From: FEN-1219 sp963728995 | Lineage (GTDB): Bacteria > Pseudomonadota > Gammaproteobacteria > Steroidobacterales > Rariloculaceae | Direction: 5' to 3' | NCBI GenBank assembly: GCA_963728995.1 | Contig: CAVSMD010000001.1 | Coordinates: forward strand, 1-64,000 | DNA length: 64,000 nucleotides | Shown here: piece by piece, positions 1 through 8,531 of the stretch | Position numbering within the stretch: the stretch's first letter is position 1 | Layout: each line of letters starts with the position of its first letter | The notes under the pieces: model-generated | The model's input: the letters and a program-made list of their open reading frames with translations, nothing else | The model's database searches: none | What the model was told of the DNA's origin: nothing | Translations under genes and position numbers: made by a program

Positions 1-738
1 TTTGAAGCAACCGACTCCAGCCGGCGGGCCATCCAGCCGTGGGTTCGGTCTATGGTTCAGAAGCACAAGGACTTGCGGATAGACAAGACGGTACTCGTGA
101 GCAAATCCGGCTTCACGAAACCAGCCGCGGCCCTCGCCGCGAAGCATGGCGCCGAGGCTGTAACTTTTGACGCCGCAGCAACCGTCGATTGGAACGCCTA
201 TATCGACACGCTTACGTCACTGGTGCTGGCGCTCTTCAGTGTCACGGGTGAAACGACGGCGATTCACTGCGAGAAGCTTCGTCAATCCGATCCGAATCTC
301 AACGGCATCCCGGATGCGTACATCAATGTTTCCACCTGTCAGCGCGCGGGCTGGCCCGACCTACTGTCGACAATAGTAAAGAGTCCCGAATGCCGGACGC
401 CCATGATGGATTGGTGGTTCAAAGAACCGACTAAACCAGATAGTTTCACCCGAACAGCAACCGTGACATTCAACGACAATAATGGTCACGTGGTCTCACG
501 CGACATCGCATACGTCCTGAAACAGATCCAACTAAGGATTCACGTGGCAGTCGACAAGCGCCCGATCACGTTGCAGCTAAGTACCTTCATGGGCGCGCGC
601 GTTGGCCACCAAGAAATGTCAGACGTTGCGGGGCAGTCCGCACACATCACCGTAAGCGAGAGGCGCGGACAGACACCGATCATGACAGTCCTAATCGGTG
701 GAAAGACCACCACCATCCCTATTCCGCCGGACGACTAA
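1..738 (+). CDS. Restriction endonuclease-like protein (Mrr-like), 5' end outside the window
   Basis: The reading frame is already open at base 1, before the first ATG at 52, so the gene is cut by the window edge and the true start is not visible. The first residues (FEATDSSRR, then a Trp and KHKDLRIDKTVLVS-SGFTKPA) match the back half of the PD-(D/E)XK fold seen in Mrr-like and phage-associated nucleases, where an E-x-K-like strand is followed by 'vaVSssGFTkpA'. The remaining ~180 residues are not recognised and probably form a separate beta-rich domain. Inferred role: a restriction or repair nuclease in the accessory region. The fold call rests on this short motif and the catalytic Asp lies upstream, unseen. 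Confidence 0.6.
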   Translation, partial: FEATDSSRRAIQPWVRSMVQKHKDLRIDKTVLVSKSGFTKPAAALAAKHGAEAVTFDAAATVDWNAYIDTLTSLVLALFSVTGETTAIHCEKLRQSDPNLNGIPDAYINVSTCQRAGWPDLLSTIVKSPECRTPMMDWWFKEPTKPDSFTRTATVTFNDNNGHVVSRDIAYVLKQIQLRIHVAVDKRPITLQLSTFMGARVGHQEMSDVAGQSAHITVSERRGQTPIMTVLIGGKTTTIPIPPDD

Positions 739-846
739 GAGAGCCACGGGAACGCGCCTTTGCCTGTTCCAAGAAACGCAGCGACCCGAATCCACGCTTT
801 ACGACAATCACGTCGCGGCCACGGTCGCGGCTGCGCGGCGTTAGGA

Positions 847-1176
847 TTACTTCAGGGGCTCCTTAGCGAACTGAAACAGGAACTCAGGGTCAGCAAATGT
901 CTCATCCGCAAGTCTTAGCCAGGGCCGCTTGATGCACTCGATTAACTCCCCCTCCGCGGAAGAGTCGCGAGCGTCCACTATCGCGGTTTGCAGCAGGATT
1001 TCCGGCCGCTCTCCATGGATTGCGACGCCTTCGGCCTTCGCGGTCAACACACTGAGATGCAGTGTCCCGACGCCACTCACCACACGGGTCGTTTTGTCTC
1101 GGCGCCGCTCCGCTTGCTGAGCCGCTGTGCCAAACAACGCGGCAATGGCGTCGGTTTGGTTCGGTGTTTCAGCCAT
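847..1176 (-). CDS. Hypothetical protein, ~109 aa
   Basis: The minus-strand frame gives a 109-residue protein starting MAETPNQTD and ending FAKEPLK. It contains 'GVGTLHLSVLTAKAEGVAIHGERPEILLQTA', which reads as a normal folded beta-rich segment, and no membrane helix or known catalytic motif is visible. The frame stays open upstream for another 70 residues, but that extension is Arg-rich and overlaps a better candidate small protein in another frame, so the internal ATG was chosen. I do not recognise the family. Confidence 0.4.
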   Translation of the reverse strand: MAETPNQTDAIAALFGTAAQQAERRRDKTTRVVSGVGTLHLSVLTAKAEGVAIHGERPEILLQTAIVDARDSSAEGELIECIKRPWLRLADETFADPEFLFQFAKEPLK

Positions 1177-1214
1177 GCTTCTGCATCGTTCATGGAGTTT
1201 AGCTTTGCGCCGAG

Positions 1215-1361
1215 CTATCGTCGAGCGGCCGCCCGCAGCTCGTCGAGCAGCCGGTCGAACCATTCGGTCCTCGTTGTAGGCGTCGAGCAGCGCGTCGACC
1301 TCGTCGCCCAGGTGATCGAGTCGAGCAGGTCGGCCATCACGTACAGCCATTCTTCTGTGAC
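1215..1361 (-). CDS. Possible small acidic helical protein with compensating frameshifts
   Basis: One frame begins VTEEWLYVMADLLDSI and ends FDRLLDELRAAARR before a stop at 1215. The middle is only protein-like in another frame, as HLGDEVDALLDAYNEDRMV. Joined, this gives a ~50-residue acidic helical protein just upstream of the MAETPN gene in the same direction. Two compensating indels must be assumed, which fits the error pattern elsewhere in the window. Function unknown, start not resolved. Confidence 0.25.
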   Translation of the reverse strand, partial: VTEEWLYVMADLLDSITWATRSTRCSTPTTRTEWFDRLLDELRAAARR

Positions 1362-1543
1362 GCTTCCACGGCGACAGAGTGCTCGACAATTAGCGTCGCG
1401 GCCAACGTCGTTTCTCGGCAGAGCGGGTAGAAATCTCGGACTCGGCAACATCCGATTGTCGGGATGCTTTACAGAGCGCGCGGGCGAGGCCCGCGTAGCT
1501 CGCTGATTCCTGTAGGCGGCATGTTTCTTGCTGTTTTTGCAGC

Positions 1544-2266
1544 ATGAAGACATCCACTGCTATCGCGGGCCTCCTAGCTTGCACTGCCGCAGCGGTGGCG
1601 GACGCGGTACCGACAACGGTGACCATGGGCGGGAGCGGGCACGGCTCAGGGGGCTCCGCCCTAATTCCGATTGACCCGACAATCTTCACGGTCCAGTCCT
1701 CGCTCGGAATTGCGACGTGGCAGGGGAATTCGCTGACTCTTGATCTCGAGATGGGCGGGCCTCTCTACGGCGGCTTCACGCAGACTGCCCTCCTGCCGAC
1801 ATCCGCATTGCCCGCCGGCATCGTCGGAATCTCCTTCGCCATTTCCAGCTCGCTTTCCAATCCACGCATAAGCTTTGGCTACAACGTAACCGATGCTTCT
1901 GGGTACGGGCAAGGCGGCGTTGACCTGATCAATTACCAGTCAAGCACCGAGTGGGATCTGACAACCTGGACACGACTGACAAGCGGCCTGGGCGGTCCAG
2001 AACAGGTATTCGTTCCGCTGGGACCGAACTACAGCCCGTTGTCGCTGACGGGAACTCAGAACCCCTTATCGAGCTACGCCCTTCTTAGCCTCGACTTTCG
2101 CGCCGACGGATGGAACGGCGCTGACTACTTGCCCGGCACCGTTTCATTTCAGAATATTCGGTGGATCATCGCGCCTGCGACGTCTGTCCCGGAGCCCGCC
2201 ACATTGTCCCTGCTCGGTGCTGGGCTACTCGCCATGTTCGTTCGCAGGCGGCGCCAAGCCGGCTGA
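1544..2266 (+). CDS. PEP-CTERM sorting-domain secreted protein
   Basis: The 240-residue product begins with a Sec signal peptide (MKTSTAIAGLLACTAAAVADA) and ends with the tripartite PEP-CTERM signal: VPEP at about residue 214, a hydrophobic helix (LSLLGAGLLAMFV) and a terminal Arg cluster (RRRRQ). Proteins of this class are exported, anchored in the inner membrane and processed by an exosortase, usually in organisms making extracellular polysaccharide. The body is Gly/Ser-rich and beta-like, with no catalytic motif seen. The next gene, 21 bp downstream, also carries a PEP-CTERM signal, so the two are probably co-transcribed. No exosortase lies in the window. Confidence 0.85.
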   Translation: MKTSTAIAGLLACTAAAVADAVPTTVTMGGSGHGSGGSALIPIDPTIFTVQSSLGIATWQGNSLTLDLEMGGPLYGGFTQTALLPTSALPAGIVGISFAISSSLSNPRISFGYNVTDASGYGQGGVDLINYQSSTEWDLTTWTRLTSGLGGPEQVFVPLGPNYSPLSLTGTQNPLSSYALLSLDFRADGWNGADYLPGTVSFQNIRWIIAPATSVPEPATLSLLGAGLLAMFVRRRRQAG

Positions 2267-2287
2267 GATCGCTGCGCAGGGGAAATC

Positions 2288-3010
2288 ATGACGTGGAAGG
2301 CATTTGCTCCTGCACTCGCATTCCTCGCTGCGACGTGTGTTGTTGGCTCTGCGAATGCCTTGCTGATCGAAGCGACGCCGATTGAGTTGATCGCAAACGG
2401 TGGTTTTGAAACCGACACCTTGGCTGGCTGGGTCGCGTCCAGCAGCAATGCGGACCTCGGCGGGTGGGATACCGGATGGAATGTAGCGACGTCCGCCCTA
2501 CTCGGAGGGGCTTATTACATCGCTAACCCGATTGACTCCTACGCCGCCTACGAGGCCTTTGATGGAACCGGCCCAAAGACACGCACCCTGACGCAAAGTT
2601 TCGTCGTGCCAAAGCATGTCTCACAAGCCGTTTTGTCCTTCTGGGACAGTTGGTATGTAACAACCTTTCACGGTGGAACGCTGCCGCGCCTATTCGACGC
2701 ATACCTTATCGACGGTCTGGACACGTACAACTTCTATCACATCTCAACCGGTAACGCGGAGCCCCTCCCCTTCGCCCTTCAGTCGTTCGACGTTACGAGT
2801 TTCCTGCGGGAACGGAAAGGCGACACGGTTCAGCTAAGCTTCGTTACCACCATCCCTGAGTATGGCACCGGGCCCGGTGGATTTGGCCTGGACAACGTCA
2901 GCTTACTTGTAGCGGTCCCCGAACCACCCACACTCGCCCTTACCTTTCTTGGCCTTGCCATCGCCGGTATCGCCGTCACTCGCAACAACAAGCTAATTAG
3001 TCGGCCCTGA
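2288..3010 (+). CDS. PEP-CTERM sorting-domain secreted protein
   Basis: This 240-residue protein has a signal peptide (residues 1-24, ending GSANA) and a C-terminal sorting signal: VPEPPTLAL at about residue 211, a hydrophobic helix and a basic tail. The start is supported by GGGGAAATC just before the ATG. The body (NGGFETDTLAGW early, then LDNVSL before the signal) matches carbohydrate-binding or DUF642-like jelly-roll domains common in PEP-CTERM proteins. It is likely a surface or matrix protein expressed with the gene upstream. The jelly-roll call is inference from the NGGFE and DNVSL signatures. Confidence 0.85.
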   Translation: MTWKAFAPALAFLAATCVVGSANALLIEATPIELIANGGFETDTLAGWVASSSNADLGGWDTGWNVATSALLGGAYYIANPIDSYAAYEAFDGTGPKTRTLTQSFVVPKHVSQAVLSFWDSWYVTTFHGGTLPRLFDAYLIDGLDTYNFYHISTGNAEPLPFALQSFDVTSFLRERKGDTVQLSFVTTIPEYGTGPGGFGLDNVSLLVAVPEPPTLALTFLGLAIAGIAVTRNNKLISRP

Positions 3011-3302
3011 ACCATGCTTAGCCAGCAACACAGAACGTGCCGCTCTCTTGCGTGCTGACGTCGACGTAGGCTCTGAGCACGCGATTTCTCCACGGACTGG
3101 CGGCACACAGTAGTCGACGTCCCGCAACTACTGGGTGGACGATTCGCTGCAGGCAGTCCCACCATCACATGGATGGGCGAAACCGGACGACACACCGTCG
3201 GCGACCTCGCCGATTCTCACGTGATCTGGGCGCACTGCGACCCGTGCGGGCGCGCGGTTCAGCTCGATTCGCGGAGATTGATCGCAATGTATGGTCCAGG
3301 CG
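3011..3302. other. Gap with no supported gene
   Basis: About 290 bp between the second PEP-CTERM gene and the Excalibur-domain gene. Frames on both strands are open but composition looks random, and no RNA, terminator or repeat is evident. Confidence 0.4.
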
Positions 3303-3497
3303 CTACTTGCACAGCGCGTGACAAGGCACTCCGTCATGGTCGCCGTCGAGGGCGGCCACTCCGCAAGTCCGCAAATAGAACTTCGCCTCGTCGCAGCTCG
3401 CCATCTCTCGACAAGTGCGCTTGCTGCCGCAGGTGAAGGTCGGCGACGAGTCCGGTTCGCCGTCATCGAGCGCGACGGTCGGCGCGTCCTCCAGCAA
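3303..3497 (-). CDS. Excalibur calcium-binding domain protein, N-terminus unclear
   Basis: Residues ~21-64 show the Excalibur signature: a CGSKRTC start, a second cysteine pair, and the acidic loop LDGDHDGVPC followed by a last Cys. The family uses an EF-hand-like DxDxDG loop to bind calcium and six cysteines that pair in disulfides, so the domain normally sits outside the cytoplasm or in nucleases. The visible start is a TTG at 3497. The frame stays open upstream but gives Arg-rich sequence, and no signal peptide is seen, so the true N-terminus may lie in another frame. An oppositely oriented frame overlaps this one (see rejected items). Confidence 0.6.
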   Translation of the reverse strand: MLEDAPTVALDDGEPDSSPTFTCGSKRTCREMASCDEAKFYLRTCGVAALDGDHDGVPCHALCK

Positions 3498-3632
3498 TGG
3501 CGGAACAAGCCAGGCGGAATGGCCTACGAGTTCACTTGGGTCGACGTGCTGGAGCTGCCGAAGCCGGCTTCGGTGTCGCCGCTGTCGGCGGCGAAGCGAG
3601 TCCCACCGACCGATCTCGGCTGATCCGTTCCG

Positions 3633-3956
3633 CTATCTCTTCGAGCTTGCGAGCGCGGTCAAGTAGCGACGGCTTCCGCAACCGCTTCGCGTCCGCTTCA
3701 ACGCTGCATTAATTGCAGCGAGCGTCGTCCAGATTTGCCCGCCGTTGCCGGCGAAGAACGGGATACCGCAACGGTCGAGATGGCTGATGAGCCTACCGCG
3801 TGCAGTGTAGCCGGTCGCCTCCATCAGCTCCGGCTCCGTGATGATCCCATTCGCACCCAAACCAACAGTCTCCGTCGTTGGTTCGAGCGCACACGGGCCA
3901 ACCGAAAAGGAAGCACCGTGGCGCACGAACCTGTCGTGCCCCGTGGTCCACTGCAT
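3633..3956 (-). CDS. DUF4224-type phage-associated protein
   Basis: The core residues ~36-85 (ITEPELMEATGYTARG, then HLDRCGIPFFAGNGGQIW) match the short DUF4224 domain: a Thr/Glu-rich first turn, 'eLTGY', 'w L...GIpf...nGrp'. The family is small, found in prophages and islands, and is suspected to bind DNA as an excisionase-like factor. The true start may be later than the TTG/ATG at 3956, since the first 30 residues do not look conserved. It supports a prophage-like origin for this part of the region. Confidence 0.6.
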   Translation of the reverse strand: MQWTTGHDRFVRHGASFSVGPCALEPTTETVGLGANGIITEPELMEATGYTARGRLISHLDRCGIPFFAGNGGQIWTTLAAINAALKRTRSGCGSRRYLTALASSKR

Positions 3957-4478
3957 GCCTCCGGTATCGGGCGGACTTCACGTAATCGCGAGCCTGCCCA
4001 TGAGTTGGGTTTAAAACTGGCGGCGATGATATTCCTGTTTCGCCCAAAATCAAGTTTGCGGCTGAAGAGAGACATCGCTCAGGTCATGAATGCCCCAGAA
4101 CTCGTTTCCGAGCGTGGTTGATCAACGCACGCTTCTCACGAATCACGAGCTTCAATTCGACTGCATCTTCCGAAGATTTGAATCCTACGCTCGCATCGTC
4201 AGTGAGCTTTGCTGCGAGTTCCAACGAGCCAATTTCTTTGCTGGCCAAGTGACGGTGCAGGTGTGCGCCTTCGGTCACGAACATCATCATGCCGATCTGC
4301 TGAGGCGACCACCGTCTGACCGGCAGGCAGGCTTTCAGATACCGATACGCCTGCTGACCTTCGCGCGTGTACATGTCGAAAGCGGCGGCGGGTAGACCGT
4401 CGATCAGCTGATACCCGAACGAATCAGGCTCGCGTTCAACGACAGTCACGTCATCGAGCAGCGGCCGAACGACCGGCA

Positions 4479-4484
4479 CCTCGT
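4479..4484. repeat. Target-site duplication CCTCGT, left copy
   Basis: Identical to 6693-6698 and placed directly outside the left terminal repeat of the 2208-bp IS. Confidence 0.8.
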
Positions 4485-6692
4485 CCCCCGCATTGCCTCA
4501 GCAAAAATGTTACCGGATGGGTTCGTTGCCTCACGTGAGATGTTACCGGTGACGGCATCCGCCACCATGCTGCCTCCACAACCTCGGAGAGAGCATGGGC
4601 ACCAAGATGACACACGCTGCGCGGGCTGAACTGACCGACGTAGTCCGTCGCCGATATTGCGCGGCGTCCGGCGCTGAGAAGCGCAAGATCCTCGATGAGT
4701 TCATTGCGGTAACCGGCTACCACGAGAAGTCGGCGATTCGGGCGCTGAACGCCGAGCCGACCACCAAGAGGCGGCAGATTCGTAACCGCCCGTCGCTCTA
4801 TGACGAGGCGGTGCGCGCTGCGCTGATCGTGCTGTGGGAGGCCTCCGATCGAGTCTGCGGGAAGCGCCTGCGGGCGCTGTTACCGATTCTGTTGCCCGCC
4901 TTGGAGCGCAACGGGCATTTGCATTTGGGCGAACCGATACGCCAGAAGATCCTGGCTATGAGTGCCTCGACGATCGATCGACTGCTCCGGGTGCCACGTA
5001 GCGCGACCCGCTTGAAGAAGGCCCGCCGCGCGATGCCTGCAGCGCGCCGGCGTGTGCCGGTGCGCACGTTCGCGGACTGGAATGAGCCGCCACCTGGCAG
5101 TATGGAGATGGACCTGGTCGCGCACTGCGGTGATGCCAACCGCGGCAGCTACGTCAACAGCCTGGTGCTGACCGACATCGCCAGCGGGTGGACCGAGGCT
5201 GCGCCTTTGGTGGTGCGAGAGAGTGGCCTGGTCGTCGAGACGCTCGAACGTATTCGCCAGGGATTGCCCTTTGCGCTTCGTGCGCTGGACGTTGATAACG
5301 GCAGCGAGTTCGTGAACGAGTCTCTGATCGAGTATTGCCTCGGCCATGGGATCGAACTCACTCGCTCGCGACCCTATCGCAAGAACGACCAAGCCTGGAT
5401 CGAGCAGAAGAACGGCGCCGTTGTCCGCAAGCTCCTCGGTTACCGCCGCTTCCAGGGCATCGCCGCCGCGCAGGCGATCACGCGACTGTACGGCGCCTCG
5501 CGCCTGTTCGTGAACTTCTTCCAGCCCTCCTTCAAGCTCGCGGAGAAGCACCGCGTGGGCGCTCACGTGTCCAAGCGATACCATCCTCCACAGACGCCTT
5601 GTGAGCGGCTGCTGCAAGCCGCGAGCCTTTCGGAACCTGCCAAAGCCAGGTTGCGCGAGGTGGCCGGCGCGTTGGACCCGCTGAAGCTCTTGGAGGAGAT
5701 ACGCGCGGTTCAGGCGCATCTGGTGACACTCGCCGATGGGGGCCAGCTTCCCAGCACAACCCCCGAGCCACCGGATCTTTCCGGCTTCGTTGCCAGTCTT
5801 TCCAGCGCGTGGCGAGCGGGCGAGGTCCGTCCGACGTTTTCCGTAGAAGCCAAGCCACGATATCTGCGCACTCTGCAAGCCGTGGTTCAACCCGATGTCG
5901 CACGGATGCCTGATAAGAACGCCGCGGTGCTGGCGACTGCTACACAGCCGCTTGGTCCGCTTGCGCGGACTCCGCCTGCTATCGCGGCGAAGGGGATTTC
6001 TGAACGGCCTCGGCTGATCTATGCCGAACCCGGCAAGCCCCTCTATCACGCGCTCACGATGGTCTGGCCGCTGGTGTGCCGTCGCCTCGAAGGGTTTCCG
6101 AATATCACTTCCGCGCAGCTATTCGACGAGCTCTGCATCCAGTTCCCAGGACGATTTCATCCGAAGCACGTGGATCGTCTGGCCAAGCGCGTGAAACAGT
6201 GGCGTCAGGATGCGCGTGCTCGGGGCGTCGTAATCGGACGACCAAAATACCGCCGCTTCAGCAACAAGTGTCGCGGACGCGGTCCTGGTCCGCAGAGCTG
6301 CACAGCTCACTGGACTGAGATGCTTCAGTGGCTGCAAGAGCACCCCGATCAGACCGCCGTAGAACTCCTCATTGAATTCCAGGCGCGTTATCCTGGGTTC
6401 TATAATCGCAGCCATCTGCGAACCCTTCGGCGCCGTGTGCAGGTGTGGCGTCGACAAACCATTCAGCGATTGATCTGCGAGATGAAAGAGCTCACGCAAG
6501 ATGTCACTGTCGGTATCGAAGAACAGCTCCTCCCGGCCCTTCGCGCCGGGAGTCTTCCTTGCGTTGAAGACGTGAAATGAAAAATGGAGTCAAGACCGGA
6601 AGATCCTGCTCCGGGCAGCAGTCGAGACGCATGGTTTGGTAACAGCGTGGATGAGGCAGCTGGTAACAAAATTACGTGAGGCAATACGGGGG
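4485..6692 (+). mobile_element. 2208-bp insertion sequence with 6-bp target duplication
   Basis: The element has imperfect terminal inverted repeats: the left end begins CCCCCGCATTGCCTCA and the right end, read on the other strand, begins CCCCCGTATTGCCTCA. Each end also carries an internal second copy of the TTGCCTCA...TGTTACC motif. The 6-bp sequence CCTCGT occurs directly outside both ends (4479-4484 and 6693-6698). It encodes one large DDE transposase. It interrupts a minus-strand gene, and precise excision restores that gene's frame, which fixes the boundaries to the base. The single 661-residue transposase recalls the ISNCY-like group; family assignment is tentative. Confidence 0.88.
4595..6580 (+). 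CDS. DDE transposase of the 2208-bp IS
   Basis: A 661-residue transposase filling most of the element. Residues ~1-60 look like a DNA-binding helical region. The RNase H-like core follows, with the first acidic residue in MEMDLVAHCG (~residue 170), the second in LDVDNGSEFVN (~228) and the catalytic Glu in WIEQKNG (~267). The C-terminal ~350 residues repeat short helical motifs seen twice (AELLIEF/AQLFDEL, each followed by 'fP.rf/yPgfyn...lrtLrrRv..WR'), suggesting tandem DNA-binding modules. All three catalytic positions are present and the frame is intact, so the element may be active. Confidence 0.88.
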   Translation: MGTKMTHAARAELTDVVRRRYCAASGAEKRKILDEFIAVTGYHEKSAIRALNAEPTTKRRQIRNRPSLYDEAVRAALIVLWEASDRVCGKRLRALLPILLPALERNGHLHLGEPIRQKILAMSASTIDRLLRVPRSATRLKKARRAMPAARRRVPVRTFADWNEPPPGSMEMDLVAHCGDANRGSYVNSLVLTDIASGWTEAAPLVVRESGLVVETLERIRQGLPFALRALDVDNGSEFVNESLIEYCLGHGIELTRSRPYRKNDQAWIEQKNGAVVRKLLGYRRFQGIAAAQAITRLYGASRLFVNFFQPSFKLAEKHRVGAHVSKRYHPPQTPCERLLQAASLSEPAKARLREVAGALDPLKLLEEIRAVQAHLVTLADGGQLPSTTPEPPDLSGFVASLSSAWRAGEVRPTFSVEAKPRYLRTLQAVVQPDVARMPDKNAAVLATATQPLGPLARTPPAIAAKGISERPRLIYAEPGKPLYHALTMVWPLVCRRLEGFPNITSAQLFDELCIQFPGRFHPKHVDRLAKRVKQWRQDARARGVVIGRPKYRRFSNKCRGRGPGPQSCTAHWTEMLQWLQEHPDQTAVELLIEFQARYPGFYNRSHLRTLRRRVQVWRRQTIQRLICEMKELTQDVTVGIEEQLLPALRAGSLPCVEDVK

Positions 6693-6698
6693 CCTCGT
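6693..6698. repeat. Target-site duplication CCTCGT, right copy
   Basis: Identical to 4479-4484, directly outside the right terminal repeat. Removing the IS plus one copy gives an uninterrupted reading frame. Confidence 0.8.
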
Positions 6699-7322
6699 AG
6701 CCTAGCTGCGCGTGGCTGAGCCCATGGAGGGTGAGGTACTGAAGCAGCCATGGAAGCCCTTGTAGCTTCGCGTGGGCTTTGAACAGCTTGGCTGGTGGAT
6801 GTTGGTATTCCTTGCCCCGAGCAACCAAGGAATCGCAAATGGCTCGACTTTTGGTGCCTTCTGCCAACCCCGTTGTGACAGCAGCCAGCACCTTCAATTC
6901 GCCGAGCTGCTGCCGGAATCGAAAGCTACGGTTGGCTTCCAGCGTAAGTGCTGCCGCGAGGGGATCGCCGAAGCAATCTTCGAGGGCGATCACGCACAAG
7001 CGACGCCAGGCATATACGGGGTCGATGCTGTGGAGCTGAGCGGCGAACTTGGTCGCGCAGTGCGTGTGTCCACGTCTTACGGACTTCTGCAAGGCAGAGG
7101 CTAGCCGCCACCTGTGATCGTTGTCGCGGGCGAACCATCTTTCTGGTTCAGGAAGCTCCAGCGTTCGTGCATAGATTTCGGTGCGGAGAGCGGATTCGCC
7201 GCTGATCGATGGGATGCAGAGTGGCATCCGTTATCGTCTTGCATCCCGAGCATGATGCAAGTTGTTTGCGCCAAGCGCGCATGGGCGGCACAATTCGATG
7301 CTTCAAGCTGGAGACACCACCT

Positions 7323-7760
7323 ATGAAGGAAGGCATGTACAGCGTCCGATATACAGGACCAGCCGGCGAAGGCTGGGGCATCATCGTGTTCGACACCGGC
7401 GTGGTGTGGGGCGTAGACGTAGCGGGCGGTCTCTGGGATGGGACCTACGAGTTCAACCAGCAGACCCAGCGAATCGACGCCAAGCTGAGGATGAAGATAC
7501 CTCCAGGCGCACAACTGGTTGTTGAAGCGATCCCGCACGGCGTCGAGCGCTCTTTCGAACTCTCAATTTCGCTGCCACGCGAACTCGACGAGCCGACATC
7601 TGGCTCAGTGAACTTCCTGGGGCATAAGGTGACGTCGTCATTCAGAAAGCGCGAGACGCACCCAACAGCTACTAGTTGCGTCGGCAAAAAAAGCCCAGCG
7701 CTCCGCTGGGCTAAAGAGCAAACGATCAGTCCTTGGTCAGATCGACAGATCGAATCATGA
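7323..7760 (+). CDS. GrlR-like regulatory protein
   Basis: The conserved start MKEGMYSVRYTGPAGEGWG followed by VVWGVDVAGGLWDGTY matches the GrlR family of ~110-residue lipocalin-like beta-barrel proteins ('MkdGlY.v.f..p.g.g.Gvvvl.dG...GGd....y.GtY'). In enteropathogenic E. coli GrlR binds and blocks the activator GrlA; elsewhere such proteins are found singly in islands and their role is unknown. The ATG at 7323 fits the family start. Homology ends near residue 110 (SSFRKR), yet the frame runs on to 145 residues through the terminator of the convergent gene, so the natural stop may have been lost. Confidence 0.65.
   Translation: MKEGMYSVRYTGPAGEGWGIIVFDTGVVWGVDVAGGLWDGTYEFNQQTQRIDAKLRMKIPPGAQLVVEAIPHGVERSFELSISLPRELDEPTSGSVNFLGHKVTSSFRKRETHPTATSCVGKKSPALRWAKEQTISPWSDRQIES
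7686..7712 (-). terminator. Rho-independent terminator for the minus-strand secreted-protein cluster
   Basis: On the minus strand AGCCCAGCG-gag-CGCTGGGCT forms a 9-bp stem with a 3-nt loop and runs straight into TTTTTTT. It lies 14 bp past the stop of the gene ending at 7726. Confidence 0.85.
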
Positions 7761-8085
7761 ACTTCACGACCTTGCCTGAGCTGAGCTTGACCTGTAGATC
7801 AGCACGCTTGCCGAGTGCCACCTGCACATTCGCGCCCACGGCAAAGTCCAGCGGATGGTTCACGATGTAGAGCATTCCACCGCCCATCGAATACGTTCGA
7901 GCTGTGACCTTCTTGTCGGCTAGCTGAAACACCACTTCGTGGAAGTTGTCTCCCACGTTCGATCCCGTGCTTAGCTGCGACTTCGCTTCGTTGCTCATGA
8001 TCTGAGCCGTTTCCCACGCGGGCTCGGCCGCAAGTACCTGAGCGGACAAAACAACGGTCACCAACAAACCAAACATCGTCTTCAT
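7726..8085 (-). CDS. Small secreted hypothetical protein
   Basis: A 119-residue protein with a clear Sec signal peptide (MKTMFGLLVTVVLSAQVLA, cleavage after residue 19-20). The mature part is beta-rich, ends in VKFMIRSVDLTKD and has no cysteines, so it is likely a soluble periplasmic protein. It is the last gene of a minus-strand cluster and is followed by a strong terminator. The gene upstream also encodes a small exported protein, 10 bp away. I do not recognise the family. Confidence 0.6.
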   Translation of the reverse strand: MKTMFGLLVTVVLSAQVLAAEPAWETAQIMSNEAKSQLSTGSNVGDNFHEVVFQLADKKVTARTYSMGGGMLYIVNHPLDFAVGANVQVALGKRADLQVKLSSGKVVKFMIRSVDLTKD

Positions 8086-8095
8086 CGTCCTACCC

Positions 8096-8464
8096 TCAGC
8101 CTGTTGCCGAAACGATGAACACCTTGAGCGACGGCATGACCTCCTTCAGATCGGAGCAGTGATACCCAATCCCGGCCATCGGGATGCCGGAGTTCAGATT
8201 CAGCAGCGTCACCACGATGACGTTGGCGTTCACTGCGGCGGTGGCTTTGAGCAGCTTCTTCATCGCTCCTTTAGCATAACTAGTTCCACGCGAGATCGGC
8301 CCACGATACTCACAGGTCTCGGGCAGCTTCACATCCGAGCTATCGACCACCTGCGTTCCGGGCACGGTGTTGATCACCGTCGATTGGTTCACCACCTGCG
8401 TCTGGGCCTGAGCCATCAACGGCAGGGCCAAGAATGCGATGCCTATCACAGTGAAAACTTTCAT
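8096..8464 (-). CDS. Small secreted hypothetical protein
   Basis: A 122-residue protein starting MKVFTVIGIAFLALPLMAQAQ, a typical signal peptide. An in-frame ATG 15 bases upstream would add MEGGK, but GGAGGG before the MKV start (in the CCACCCTCC complement) favours the internal ATG. The mature chain holds two cysteines (PETCEY and YHCSDL) that could pair in the periplasm. A stretch ANVIVVTLLNLNSGIP resembles DUF4156-type lipoprotein cores, but there is no lipobox. Probably one transcript with the next gene. Confidence 0.6.
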   Translation of the reverse strand: MKVFTVIGIAFLALPLMAQAQTQVVNQSTVINTVPGTQVVDSSDVKLPETCEYRGPISRGTSYAKGAMKKLLKATAAVNANVIVVTLLNLNSGIPMAGIGYHCSDLKEVMPSLKVFIVSATG

Positions 8465-8531
8465 CTTCCCACCCTCCATAAACGAAGGCTCCCAACGTCG
8501 GGACCCTCCTGGCTACGAACCCTGTCTCAGA

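Larger units (their letters stand above)
4084..7227 (-). pseudogene. Helical protein resembling the C-terminal domain of MgsA/RarA, split by an IS
   Basis: The gene runs from 7227 down to 6693, is interrupted by the element at 4485-6692, and resumes from 4478 to 4084. Removing the IS and one 6-bp target copy (4479-6692, 2214 bp, a multiple of three) restores one frame of about 309 residues, with the join reading GYE-VPVVRPLL. Residues ~35-90 (LQKSVRRGHTHCA, then DPVYAWRRLCVIALEDC) resemble the helical region of MgsA/RarA ATPases where 'KSiRgsd..aA' and 'RRlv..asEDiG' occur. No AAA+ ATPase domain is present, so it would be a stand-alone version. Function unknown; almost certainly inactivated. 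Confidence 0.7.

Noticed and set aside
3291..3623. Plus-strand frame ending VLQQWRNKPGGMAYEFTWVDVLELPK
   Set aside because: The segment looks protein-like, but it overlaps the Excalibur gene, has no recognised family and no good start. It may be a phage gene remnant.
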